Source: Methanoplanus endosymbiosus (GTDB taxonomy: Archaea > Halobacteriota > Methanomicrobia > Methanomicrobiales > Methanomicrobiaceae). Taken from it: a stretch of 64,000 nucleotides of DNA. Positions 7,607 through 16,170 of the stretch are shown here, in pieces; the stretch's first letter is position 1; each line of letters begins with the position of its first letter. Position numbers and translations under genes: made by a program. The DNA lies in NCBI RefSeq assembly GCF_024662215.1, contig NZ_CP096115.1:1054001-1118000 (forward strand), given 5' to 3'. The notes under the pieces are model-generated. The model was not told the DNA's origin, did no database searches, and saw only the letters and a list, made by a program, of their open reading frames with translations.

Positions 7607-8584
7607 ATGAGAACCAAAAAAATAATATTAAATCCTGAAATATCCACCCGAAATAAAAAAGGGAGTATCCACAAATTGAAACCAGAATATAAAATAATTA
7701 TACCGGCACTAATCCTCACAGTGCTCATAATCACCGCAGGATGCACAGAAAACCCAAAGAAAACAAAACCGGAAGGTGAAAATTCCGGCATGGAAGATAA
7801 CAGCATACTACTCTTTGTAACCATACCACCACAAAAAGAGATGGCAGAGGCCGTCGGCGGAGATTACGTAACAGTAAAAACACTTGTTCCGCCCGGTGCA
7901 GACCCGCATTCATACGAACCCTCCCCCGGAACACTTCAGGAGATGTCAGTTGCGGATGCCTGTGCAATCGTTGGATCAGGCCTTGAAACTGAGAAAAACT
8001 GGCTTGACAAGATAACCGGACTTAACCCGGACCTAAAGATAATCAACTGTTCTTCCGGAGTGAAATTCATAAGATCAGATGAAGACGCTGACAATAAAGA
8101 AGGCTATACAGACCCACACATCTGGCTCTCGGTCTCAAACGGAAAAATAATGACAGAAAACATAAAAGAGGGCCTCATTGAGATAAAACCGGAACTCAGA
8201 GCAGAATTTGAGTCACAGACTCAGGATTACCTCAGCCGCCTTGACACCTTAAACTCTGAAATAGCAGATAAACTGAAAGAGAGAAGGGGCGAATACATAC
8301 TCGTCTATCATCCTGCATGGAGATATTTTGCAGAAGAATACGGCCTTAACACCATAGCAATTGAAAAAGACGGAAAAGAGCCGACACCGGCCGGAATAAA
8401 ATCAGTGATAGACCAGGCAGAAGAATACAACATAAATACAGTTCTCATATCACCACAGTTTAACAGAAAAAGTGCCGAAGTCATCGCAGAAGAGACAGGC
8501 AGCAGGGTTATGACAGTGGACCCGTTAAAGGAAGACTACATTGAAAACCTGAGAAATACAGCCGAAGTATTTTCAGAGGCATAA
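7607..8584 (+). CDS. Metal ABC transporter substrate-binding lipoprotein (ZnuA-like)
   Basis: 325 residues. A hydrophobic signal ends in I-I-T-A-G-C (lipobox Cys about residue 46). The cluster A-1 solute-binding fold shows the metal-binding histidines in A-D-P-H-S-Y-E-P, Y-T-D-P-H-I-W and Y-H-P-A-W-R-Y-F and an aspartate in V-D-P-L-K-E-D-Y. This family binds Zn2+ or Mn2+; there is no His-rich loop to argue strongly for zinc. GAGGG six bases ahead supports this ATG, although a TTG at 7676 would give a more typical signal length. First gene of a three-gene operon with the ATPase and permease. Confidence 0.92.
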   Translation: MRTKKIILNPEISTRNKKGSIHKLKPEYKIIIPALILTVLIITAGCTENPKKTKPEGENSGMEDNSILLFVTIPPQKEMAEAVGGDYVTVKTLVPPGADPHSYEPSPGTLQEMSVADACAIVGSGLETEKNWLDKITGLNPDLKIINCSSGVKFIRSDEDADNKEGYTDPHIWLSVSNGKIMTENIKEGLIEIKPELRAEFESQTQDYLSRLDTLNSEIADKLKERRGEYILVYHPAWRYFAEEYGLNTIAIEKDGKEPTPAGIKSVIDQAEEYNINTVLISPQFNRKSAEVIAEETGSRVMTVDPLKEDYIENLRNTAEVFSEA

Positions 8585-8587
8585 CAG

Positions 8588-9403
8588 ATGAAAGAACCGG
8601 CAATTGAGATAAATAACCTCACAGTTATGGGCGGAGGGCATCCCCTCCTTGACAGTATAAACCTCACTATAAACAGAGGTGAATTCCACGCAGTAATCGG
8701 GCCAAACGGCGGTGGGAAAACAACACTGTTAAAGGTCATACTCGGCCTGATAAAGCCAGACTCAGGCTCTGTAAAAGTATTCGGCAAAACTCCGGAGGAG
8801 AACCGCAGCCTTATCGGCTATGTCCCGCAGTTTCGGACATTTGAATTCGGATACCCCATATCTGTCATGGAGATGGTCCTCTCCGGAAGAATGGGCCATA
8901 TAAAAGGAATCAGAAAAACCTACAGGGAAGAGGACATAAAAATTGCAAGAGAATCCATCGAAATTCTCGGCATTGAAGACCTCGCAGAGAGAAATCTCTC
9001 AGAACTTTCCGGCGGGGAACAGCAGAGGACAATAATCGCAAGGGCACTTGCAGGAAAACCTGAAATGCTGCTTTTGGACGAACCGACAGTCTATGTTGAC
9101 ACCCCAACAAACAGAATGTTCTTTAAAATGCTTGAAGAACTCCACGACATGATGACAATCCTCCTTGTAACACACGACATAGGAGTTATCTCATCCAATA
9201 TTGACTATGTCGGATGCCTCAACAGAAAACTCTACACCCATCATACAAACCAGATCTCCCAGGACATGCTGGACTCTGCATACAAATGTCCGGTTGAACT
9301 CATAGCACACGGCATTCCGCACAGGGTATTTGAAGAGCATGATGAACGGGACAACTACACCGGCAGTAAAAATTCCGGTTCAGACCTGAAAAAAGAGAGA
9401 TAA
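8588..9403 (+). CDS. Metal ABC transporter ATP-binding protein (ZnuC-like)
   Basis: 271 residues. Walker A GPNGGGKTT (38-46), signature L-S-G-G-E-Q-Q-R, Walker B M-L-L-L-D-E-P-T, and the H-loop histidine in L-L-V-T-H-D-I-G. The glycine-rich Walker A form is typical of Zn/Mn importers. It starts 3 bp after the binding-protein gene. The C-terminal tail (Y-T-G-S-K-N-S-G and Lys-rich end) is hydrophilic and not conserved in the family. It energises the permease encoded next. Confidence 0.93.
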   Translation: MKEPAIEINNLTVMGGGHPLLDSINLTINRGEFHAVIGPNGGGKTTLLKVILGLIKPDSGSVKVFGKTPEENRSLIGYVPQFRTFEFGYPISVMEMVLSGRMGHIKGIRKTYREEDIKIARESIEILGIEDLAERNLSELSGGEQQRTIIARALAGKPEMLLLDEPTVYVDTPTNRMFFKMLEELHDMMTILLVTHDIGVISSNIDYVGCLNRKLYTHHTNQISQDMLDSAYKCPVELIAHGIPHRVFEEHDERDNYTGSKNSGSDLKKER

Positions 9404-9445
9404 TTATGAGAAAAACTGAATCATTCAGAAATAGGTGAAATTCCC

Positions 9446-10267
9446 ATGCTTGAAATATTTGCATATGAATTTTTAAGAAATGCACTCATAGCCGGAGTTC
9501 TGGCAAGCATAATCTGCGGCATCACCGGGACATTTGTAATAGTTAAGAAGATGGTATCACTCTCAGGAGGCATATCACACGCCGCATTCGGAGGCATAGG
9601 CATAGGCTACTTCTTCGGCTTTGAACCTATCGCAGGAGCGGCACTCTTCAGCCTTGCAACCGCCGGCGGAATAAACTATATCAGAAAGAAAGCCGGAGAA
9701 AACCTGGACACACTTGTTGGTGCTGTATGGGCAGGAGGCATGGCACTCGGAATAATGCTCATATATATGACCCCCGGCTACGCACCCGGACTTATGACAT
9801 ATCTCTTTGGAAATATACTGCTTGTGCCGGAATCTGACATCATCCTCACCGGAATTCTGGCAATTGCAGTGATAATTATTGTATCCTTCTTCTTTAACCA
9901 GATGGTGGCAGTAACCTTTGACGAGGAGTATGCAACCGTAATGAACATCAGCACTGACCGCTTTATGCTCCTTTTACTCTGCATAATCGCACTCACCGTA
10001 GTTGTGCTCATACAGATCGTCGGCATAATACTTGTAATCGCACTTCTGACACTTCCGGCAGCGATAGCCCACAGGTATGCCTCCAACATAAAAAAAATGA
10101 TGATACTCTCTGCCATACTCGGAGCAGTATTCACAACAACGGGCATACTCATATCATATTACCTTGATGTCCCTTCAGGTGCTGCAATAATTCTGCTAAG
10201 CTCAGCGGCATACCTGAGTGTGATCGCCAAAAGCAGCTTTAAAATGAGAAAAAACGGCCCAGTATAA
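9446..10267 (+). CDS. Metal ABC transporter permease (ZnuB-like)
   Basis: 273 residues with about eight predicted membrane helices, matching the ABC-3 family: the N-terminal F-L-R-N-A-L-I-A-G-V-L-A-S-I-I-C-G-I and V-S-L-S-G-G-I-S-H-A-A-F-G-G-I-G motifs are diagnostic. An AGGTGA Shine-Dalgarno-like element precedes the ATG. Together with the two genes before it this makes a complete Zn2+/Mn2+ importer. No regulator or operator is visible nearby. Confidence 0.92.
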   Translation: MLEIFAYEFLRNALIAGVLASIICGITGTFVIVKKMVSLSGGISHAAFGGIGIGYFFGFEPIAGAALFSLATAGGINYIRKKAGENLDTLVGAVWAGGMALGIMLIYMTPGYAPGLMTYLFGNILLVPESDIILTGILAIAVIIIVSFFFNQMVAVTFDEEYATVMNISTDRFMLLLLCIIALTVVVLIQIVGIILVIALLTLPAAIAHRYASNIKKMMILSAILGAVFTTTGILISYYLDVPSGAAIILLSSAAYLSVIAKSSFKMRKNGPV

Positions 10268-10330
10268 GATAACAGGAGAGAAAAAATATTTTTCCGGATT
10301 TAAACCAGATATGCGCCCAAAATTCCGGCT

Positions 10331-11524
10331 TCAGTGCCCATAAGTCTCCTTTAACTCATCAGAGACAATCTCTCCCCATTTAATCCTCTCCCATTCACCA
10401 TCCGTTACAGTGAGAACATCATATGCAGGATATATGTCGCCGTTTTCATCAAAATGACGCGGCCCGCAGAGACCGAGATACCTGATCTCCTTTAATGAAT
10501 CCTTAATCTCACCGGCATCATAACCGCCATCTGCAATAGCTTCGGAGAGAATCTTTGTGGTGTCATAACCATAGGGAACAGGCCAGTTAATCACATCATT
10601 TCCGTATTTCTCATAATACCGCTCTTCAAAAGCATCAGAATGAATCTGACTGGACTGCATCGTTGCAGTAAGACCCTCTGAATAGTCACCGATCTCCTCA
10701 ATGAGGCCGTCATTGATAAGCCCTTCAGAGCCAAACCAGACTGCATCAACCTCAGCATCCTCAGCAGCCTTCAGGATATTTACCGCCTGTTCATAGTATC
10801 CGATCAGAATTATGCCGTCGGGATCTGCTCCCTTAATCTTCTCTATAAGAGCACTGAAATCGTATATATTTGGATCAAAACTCTCAACCAGAATGAAATG
10901 ACCGCCATACTTCGGATATGTCTCAAATACAGAATCACTGAGGCCGGCCCCATAGTCATCATCAGAGTAAATGAGAGCCACGCGGTTTAATTCCGGATGG
11001 AGCACTGAGAGCAGTTTTCCAATACCCCGCCCCTGATATTTATCGGACGAGATTGTCCGGAAGACATAATTTTTGTAATCCGAAAGGGCCGGATTTGTGG
11101 CTGACGGTGAGATTAAAACAATACCTCTCTCCTCTGCTATCGGTGCAATTGCCACCGTTGCAGTACTTGAAACAGCACCGATAACCGCAGGAATTCCTTC
11201 ATCCGCATAATAATTAATTGCCCACTTGCTCATATAGGGATTGCCAATATTGTCAAAATAGTCAATTTCAACCATCTTCCCGGATATCCCGCCCCCACCA
11301 TTTATCTCATCAACGGCCATATCAATGCCCTGCTTAAATTCCTGACCATAATTTGAGAGCGAACCTGAAAGCGGCAGAATTGCCCCTATAACAATCTCAT
11401 CCGGATAATCCCCAGGCTCAATTATCAGTATATCATAAGCAGAGAAGAAGACAACCAGCCCTACAATTATCAGGCCGGCTATATTTACAGGAGTCAGAAT
11501 CTCACATATATTTCCGGGCTTCAT
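10331..11524 (-). CDS. Membrane-anchored type-1 periplasmic-binding-fold protein
   Basis: 397 residues. A single N-terminal hydrophobic helix (about 14-32) lacks a clear cleavage or lipobox site, so it probably anchors the protein. The rest is a Peripla_BP_6 (LivJ / receptor-ligand) fold: I-V-I-G-A-I-L-P-L-S-G-S-L-S-N-Y-G and G-A-V-S-S-T-A-T-V-A-I-A-P-I-A. Such domains bind amino acids, amides or other small ligands. No branched-chain amino-acid permease or ATPase is nearby. Its ATG overlaps the stop of the upstream Nramp-like/5TMR-LYT gene by 4 nt (11521-11524), so the two are translationally coupled and probably act together. Confidence 0.88.
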   Translation of the reverse strand: MKPGNICEILTPVNIAGLIIVGLVVFFSAYDILIIEPGDYPDEIVIGAILPLSGSLSNYGQEFKQGIDMAVDEINGGGGISGKMVEIDYFDNIGNPYMSKWAINYYADEGIPAVIGAVSSTATVAIAPIAEERGIVLISPSATNPALSDYKNYVFRTISSDKYQGRGIGKLLSVLHPELNRVALIYSDDDYGAGLSDSVFETYPKYGGHFILVESFDPNIYDFSALIEKIKGADPDGIILIGYYEQAVNILKAAEDAEVDAVWFGSEGLINDGLIEEIGDYSEGLTATMQSSQIHSDAFEERYYEKYGNDVINWPVPYGYDTTKILSEAIADGGYDAGEIKDSLKEIRYLGLCGPRHFDENGDIYPAYDVLTVTDGEWERIKWGEIVSDELKETYGH

Positions 11525-13575
11525 TTATCCGCCTCTCTGGAACTGTCATCTATGTCAGAAGAACCTGTTTCTTTCTCTTCATCAGTCCGGGACTTATTTT
11601 CCCCTTCTGCACCGCTTTTACGTAAATTCAGCCTGCACATAAGATACGATCTCTTCTCTTCAGCAGAAACCCCATCCTGCAAAGAATCTTCACTGATTTT
11701 TCCGGAATATTTCTTATAAAATCTTTCATACAGGAGTTCACGGCCCTGATCACTGAGGATATATACAAATATGAGAAGCCCGACCGTATTTGCAAGAACC
11801 ATTGACGGAAATGCCGCAACAACCACACCGACATACTGTTCAAATGTAATCCCTTCAGTTAACAGCGGCAGAAGCACGAGAATATGAACACTTTCAATAA
11901 TAATGCCAAGAATTATTGCATGATAATAGGTAAGCCTGCCCCTGGTCCATCTTATATATAATCCGGCTATAATTCCGGCAGCAACAGTCCCGGCAAAGCA
12001 GGCAGTGGCAGTCCAGCCGCCTGACGAATACCTGTAAAGTCCGCCGATCAGACCTGCAAGCCCGCCTACCAGAGGGCCACCTAAAAGTCCGGCAATGGCA
12101 GGCCCTGTATCCCTGAAATTGATGATAAGACCGTCAAACGGAATACCACGATATGTACCATAGACGGATATCGCACCAAAAATTGCTACAGCCCAGATTT
12201 TATCGAGATAATCAGCCCGCCCGTCAAGAAACTTCTGAAACATATCAGTCTTTGAAAAGGCATAGATAACAAACCCAATAACAAGAAGCCTCTCAATGAG
12301 CGGCAGGCCAAATGTCAGAAGGCTTGACTCAAGAATCATTGCGACATACAAAAATACAATACTGCCTGCACCTGTGATAAGAATCCATAATCTGCCCCCA
12401 CGGGCATATTCAGGCAGTTTAAGATCGAGATATATTATCATAAAGCCAAGAATGCCAAACATCACCGAGGCAAATGCAGCAGTATGATGCACAAGAGCCA
12501 CCGGATCAAAGAGTAACATTGCAGTAAGAATAATGCCGGTAAAGATGAGCAGGCAGATCCTGTAGATCACCTTTTCACTGCTCTTCACCGGGGTTGAATC
12601 TTTAATTATATGTGAGATCGCCCTTGCACGCCCGTCCATACCTGAAAGGGTTGCACCAAACATGATCAGATATCCGGAGAGAAGAAAGATCACAATACCA
12701 TATGGGATATATGCAAGGACATAGAGCACCTGCGATACCATACTGTCAATTGTTATCGCCTCGCCGTGGCCAAGATATGAGACAGCAAAGCCACTGACCC
12801 CAAGGGTCATATAAAGAAATGTAATAATCCCCACAATTGTGAATGCAATGCAGAGATCGAGATTGATACTCTTTAAAAACCGCTTATAATTTATCTCCTC
12901 AGAAGTGCTTTCCATCTTCTCATGCAGCCATGTAGAATATAAAAGAAGGTTTAATCCCGAACCCACAGCACCCATCATAGCCATAATGGCAATGACTGAG
13001 CCTTCCGGAATATCAGGCTTAAACCCTTCAATTATTGCACCATAAGGAAGTGAAAACTCAAAGAGACAGTACATTATCGCGACAAAGAGACCAAGAACAA
13101 GGAAGATTACGAGCTTTTCAACCCGCTCATATGAGTCCTTCCAGAGCAGGAAGAGAATCAGAACAATAGAAGAGACACCGACAAACCAGGAGGGCCAGAT
13201 TCCCGGAATCAGGTAGTCCAGAAATATTCCTGCATAGATGAGCATTCCTCCGAATGCGAACATCTCAAGGAAATAAATTATCATTACCAGATATGAACCC
13301 CAGTTGGAAGGACCCGGAAGCCGCCTGAATCCGTCAAATATTGTCTCTCCGGTTGCAAAGGTATAGCGTGCAATTCCGTTTGCAAAAGCAAACTTAAAGA
13401 TAATGGTGAGAATTACGACCCATATCAGTTCAAAACCGAAATGTGCCCCAATCTCAACTGCCTCTGCTATCCCGCTCTCTCCGGCAGCAGCAATTGCTAA
13501 AAGCAGACCGGGACCAAGGAAAATAAAATAATCACGGTATTTTTTGGGTATTTTCTTTATGAACCGTCCAAACAT
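11521..13575 (-). CDS. Nramp-like transporter fused to 5TMR-LYT sensor domain
   Basis: 684 residues. Residues 1-440 resemble Nramp (SLC11): G-P-G-L-L-L-A-I at 21-28 and G-A-H-F-G-F-E-L-I-W at 43-52. However, the TM1 metal motif DPGN is replaced by AGESGI (31-36), and the TM6 M-P-H-N region reads M-G-A-V-G-S-G-L-N (201-209), so a classical Mn/Fe site is not present. Residues about 455-610 are a second module like the 5TMR-LYT domain of LytS: N-F-R-D-T-G-P-A-I-A-G-L-L-G-G-P (486-501), G-L-I-G-G-L-Y-R and A-T-A-C-F-A-G-T. A charged cytoplasmic tail follows. No kinase or cyclase output is attached. The substrate is unknown; with the coupled binding protein it may form a ligand-responsive transporter. 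Confidence 0.82.
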   Translation of the reverse strand: MFGRFIKKIPKKYRDYFIFLGPGLLLAIAAAGESGIAEAVEIGAHFGFELIWVVILTIIFKFAFANGIARYTFATGETIFDGFRRLPGPSNWGSYLVMIIYFLEMFAFGGMLIYAGIFLDYLIPGIWPSWFVGVSSIVLILFLLWKDSYERVEKLVIFLVLGLFVAIMYCLFEFSLPYGAIIEGFKPDIPEGSVIAIMAMMGAVGSGLNLLLYSTWLHEKMESTSEEINYKRFLKSINLDLCIAFTIVGIITFLYMTLGVSGFAVSYLGHGEAITIDSMVSQVLYVLAYIPYGIVIFLLSGYLIMFGATLSGMDGRARAISHIIKDSTPVKSSEKVIYRICLLIFTGIILTAMLLFDPVALVHHTAAFASVMFGILGFMIIYLDLKLPEYARGGRLWILITGAGSIVFLYVAMILESSLLTFGLPLIERLLVIGFVIYAFSKTDMFQKFLDGRADYLDKIWAVAIFGAISVYGTYRGIPFDGLIINFRDTGPAIAGLLGGPLVGGLAGLIGGLYRYSSGGWTATACFAGTVAAGIIAGLYIRWTRGRLTYYHAIILGIIIESVHILVLLPLLTEGITFEQYVGVVVAAFPSMVLANTVGLLIFVYILSDQGRELLYERFYKKYSGKISEDSLQDGVSAEEKRSYLMCRLNLRKSGAEGENKSRTDEEKETGSSDIDDSSREADK

Positions 13576-13750
13576 CTTAAACTTGTTTAAATGTATTCGC
13601 TCAGATGGTAAATTAATTGTGTAGTCTGACAGGCAATAGCAGATTTCAGAATAAAAAATAATCCGGAATCAGAGGCAGATAAAAAACCAAAATATAAAAA
13701 TCTTTGAGAATACAGATTACCTGTGAAGTTAACATCCGGGAGGATGAGAT

Positions 13751-14770
13751 ATGATGACACTAAAAGATTTAAAAGGACAAAAATTAGGTATTCCCGTAAC
13801 CCTGCCGCCCTTTGATCCGGAAAAGGATGTAACCAATGCACCTGATTACAACAGACCGGAATGCTGGCTTACTTTGCCGGATCATTTCAGCAGGGAGAGG
13901 CAGCCGGTAGATGTGTTCTGGGTGTACCCGACTATTCTCTCTGATGATACGACCTACTTAATGGACATAACAGACCCAGGTCTGAGGGAGAAGGCAGAGT
14001 GGACAATTGTTGAGCAGGCGAGCATATTTGACGGTCAGGCCAACATCTATGCACCTTATTACAGGCAGAACAATGTCAAAATAAATCCCGTAATGCTCAC
14101 CGCTGCAAGGCCGATCTTCGATTTGGGCCAGCAGGATCTCATCCGGGCATTTGACTACTTCCTGAAAAATATCAATAGAGGTGAGAGGCCGATAATTCTT
14201 GCCGCCCACAGCCAGGGATCTGTCAGGGTTGTTGAACTCTCAAAGGCAGGAGAACTCCTGACAGGCAGTGAGGATTCATTAAAGAAGCTTATTGCAGCCT
14301 ATACTATAGGTTATTCTATAACACAGGAGGACCTTGACATAAACCCCCTGATGAGAATATGTGAAAATGCAGAAGATACCGGGTGTTTTATAACCTATAA
14401 TTCAATCTCCGATGAAAAAAACAAAGAGAGAGAAGCTCCGACGATAATCCCCGGGACCTTTGTCGTAAACCCTCTGACATGGAAAACGGATAATGAGTAT
14501 GCACCTGCATCATCCAATATTGAGGCAGCGTTTTTTAGGCATGAACACCCGGAAACGCCGAACAGGTACAAAAATTTCGCAGCAGCTCAGGTGGTAGGCA
14601 GTGACCTTATCTTAACAGACATTTCTCACCCTGAAGAACTTCCGGCAACGAGCGTTACATTCCCAAAAGGTGTGTACCATATGTATGACTACGCGATATT
14701 TTATGGTAACCTGAGGGCCAATGTCGCTGACCGCATCAGCTCATACTTTAAAAAAGATAATTCAGGATAA
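13751..14770 (+). CDS. DUF3089 alpha/beta-hydrolase-like protein
   Basis: 339 residues. It begins with the DUF3089 pattern: P-x-C-W-L-T-L-P near residue 37, V-D-V-F-W-V-Y-P-T (53-61) and the nucleophile elbow A-A-H-S-Q-G-S, with candidate catalytic His in K-G-V-Y-H-M-Y-D-Y. Unlike many family members it has no signal peptide, so it is probably cytoplasmic. The substrate is unknown. GGGAGG (13739-13744) precedes the ATG; a second ATG follows immediately (13754). It is divergent from the Nramp-like gene and convergent with the radical SAM gene. Confidence 0.85.
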   Translation: MMTLKDLKGQKLGIPVTLPPFDPEKDVTNAPDYNRPECWLTLPDHFSRERQPVDVFWVYPTILSDDTTYLMDITDPGLREKAEWTIVEQASIFDGQANIYAPYYRQNNVKINPVMLTAARPIFDLGQQDLIRAFDYFLKNINRGERPIILAAHSQGSVRVVELSKAGELLTGSEDSLKKLIAAYTIGYSITQEDLDINPLMRICENAEDTGCFITYNSISDEKNKEREAPTIIPGTFVVNPLTWKTDNEYAPASSNIEAAFFRHEHPETPNRYKNFAAAQVVGSDLILTDISHPEELPATSVTFPKGVYHMYDYAIFYGNLRANVADRISSYFKKDNSG

Positions 14771-14778
14771 TACCTGAA
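14761..14778. terminator. Stem-loop between convergent genes
   Basis: TTCAGG-ATAATA-CCTGAA is a perfect 6-bp stem with a 6-nt loop, spanning the DUF3089 stop codon in the 18-bp gap to the convergent radical SAM gene. A bidirectional termination role is plausible but unproven. Confidence 0.35.
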
Positions 14779-14788
14779 TTATTAAGGG

Positions 14789-16102
14789 TTAATACTGGCT
14801 ACCATAATACCGGAATAAAAGCTCAGTTGCAGCCCTGACCTCCTCCCCGTCTTTTCTGACACCTGCAAGATAAGCATTGAATACCTCATCTGTCACCACA
14901 TGAAGTCCCGGTTTGAACATATCGGCGTGCATCTGAAGGTCAAATGACCTTGCTTCTGCCTCAGTAAGCTTCAGTGATCTGTATTCGCCGTCATGCGGGA
15001 TATACACCGGATTATCTTCTCGTGGTGTTTTTAACACAAGATCGGCAAGCGGTGTCATCGGAATAGGTTCTGCAACCGAGACGAAGGCATCATCGAGGGA
15101 ATGTCCGGTTACAAAATCTTTGGTAAGCTCAAAGTCCTCCTCAGTCTCCTTCGGGTGTCCCACAATGAAACTGCCGGCAACCTTTAACCCATGATCCCGG
15201 CACGCAAAGACCGCATCAGATGCCGCCTGAATATTTGCACCCTTGCCCATCTCCCGCAGAATCCTGTCAGAACCGGACTCAATGCCAAAGAAGACCCAGC
15301 CGATTGAATAATCCCGGATGGCATCAAGCACCCTCTCACTTATGCAGTCCACCCTTATGTCAGGCGATGATATATTCCTCGGCCCCATAATGGCAGCCAT
15401 CTCCTTTAAAAGCCCGACAAAGGCATCCTCATTGAACTTACCGTCATCGGCCATGTAGAGCGATCCTGTTCCGCCGGAAATTGAGAGCCTCGTAGCGCCC
15501 ATCCTCTTAAACTCCCTCACTTCGGCCAGTACATCCTCAAGCTTCCTGCTCCTGATATTCCGGCCAAAAAACCTCGGAACCTGGCAGAAGGTGCATGCGC
15601 CTGTGCAGCCCCTGTGGGTTTCTATATATGCGGATGCACCGCGGATGCTCTGGGCGCTGATGTCAGCCGGAATTAATGGCAGTCCACGGTTCACAGATGC
15701 CTGACCTCTCTTTTCCCGGATTACTATGCCTGAATTATCCTTAAAAGCAATTCCTGCAATATCCTTTGAAAATCCGGAATCCAGGAGATCAATAACGGTC
15801 TCCTCGCCTTCCCCGATGACGACAAAATCAGGCTCAAGTTCACCGATTACCATCTCAGGGTATGCCGAGACCGGCCCTCCGATGACAACAGTTCCGCCTT
15901 CTGCCCTCTTATTCCGGACAAACTGCTTAATTTCTGAAGACAGCAGATGCTGGGTGGAATACAGACTGAGCATTACGGGGTCTTCAGTATCGCCGGCAAA
16001 GTTATTGGCTATCGTTACCTCATGACCGCCGTCACGGAGAATACCGCCTATGAGCATGGCTCCGTATGTATATATTTCAGGTGAGATGACAGAGACTTTC
16101 AT
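14789..16102 (-). CDS. B12-binding-domain radical SAM protein
   Basis: 437 residues. The N-terminal Rossmann-like cobalamin-binding domain (1-115) contains V-V-I-G-G-P and F-V-V-I-G-E-G-E-E-T. The radical SAM core has the cluster motif C166-x3-C170-x2-C173 in R-G-C-T-G-A-C-T-F-C-Q, then S-I-S-G-G-T-G and F-F-G-I-E-S-G-S. The layout resembles an archaeal B12/radical SAM family typified by the methanococcal protein MJ0865; that assignment is from memory. Reaction unknown; B12-radical SAM enzymes often methylate unactivated carbons. The C-terminal quarter is helical. It stands alone on this strand. Confidence 0.85.
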   Translation of the reverse strand: MKVSVISPEIYTYGAMLIGGILRDGGHEVTIANNFAGDTEDPVMLSLYSTQHLLSSEIKQFVRNKRAEGGTVVIGGPVSAYPEMVIGELEPDFVVIGEGEETVIDLLDSGFSKDIAGIAFKDNSGIVIREKRGQASVNRGLPLIPADISAQSIRGASAYIETHRGCTGACTFCQVPRFFGRNIRSRKLEDVLAEVREFKRMGATRLSISGGTGSLYMADDGKFNEDAFVGLLKEMAAIMGPRNISSPDIRVDCISERVLDAIRDYSIGWVFFGIESGSDRILREMGKGANIQAASDAVFACRDHGLKVAGSFIVGHPKETEEDFELTKDFVTGHSLDDAFVSVAEPIPMTPLADLVLKTPREDNPVYIPHDGEYRSLKLTEAEARSFDLQMHADMFKPGLHVVTDEVFNAYLAGVRKDGEEVRAATELLFRYYGSQY

Positions 16103-16128
16103 TTATAATTAGTCTTTGTCAGAACCGG

Positions 16129-16136
16129 AAAAAAAA
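16129..16136 (-). terminator. Oligo-T terminator of the small PEGA gene
   Basis: Eight A on the plus strand, hence T8 in the minus-strand transcript, 34 nt after the PEGA gene stop. Oligo-T tracts are the common archaeal termination signal. Confidence 0.4.
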
Positions 16137-16170
16137 TGTCTGTTATGAACCGGAATAAATTCCGGTAATT

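Noticed and set aside
10331-11524. Component of a branched-chain amino-acid ABC importer
   Set aside because: No LivH/M/G/F-type genes are nearby and the protein keeps its N-terminal helix; it is coupled to the Nramp-like gene instead.
11521-13575. Ordinary Nramp Mn/Fe transporter
   Set aside because: The DPGN and MPHN metal-site motifs are missing and a second 5TM module is fused on, so the standard name would mislead.
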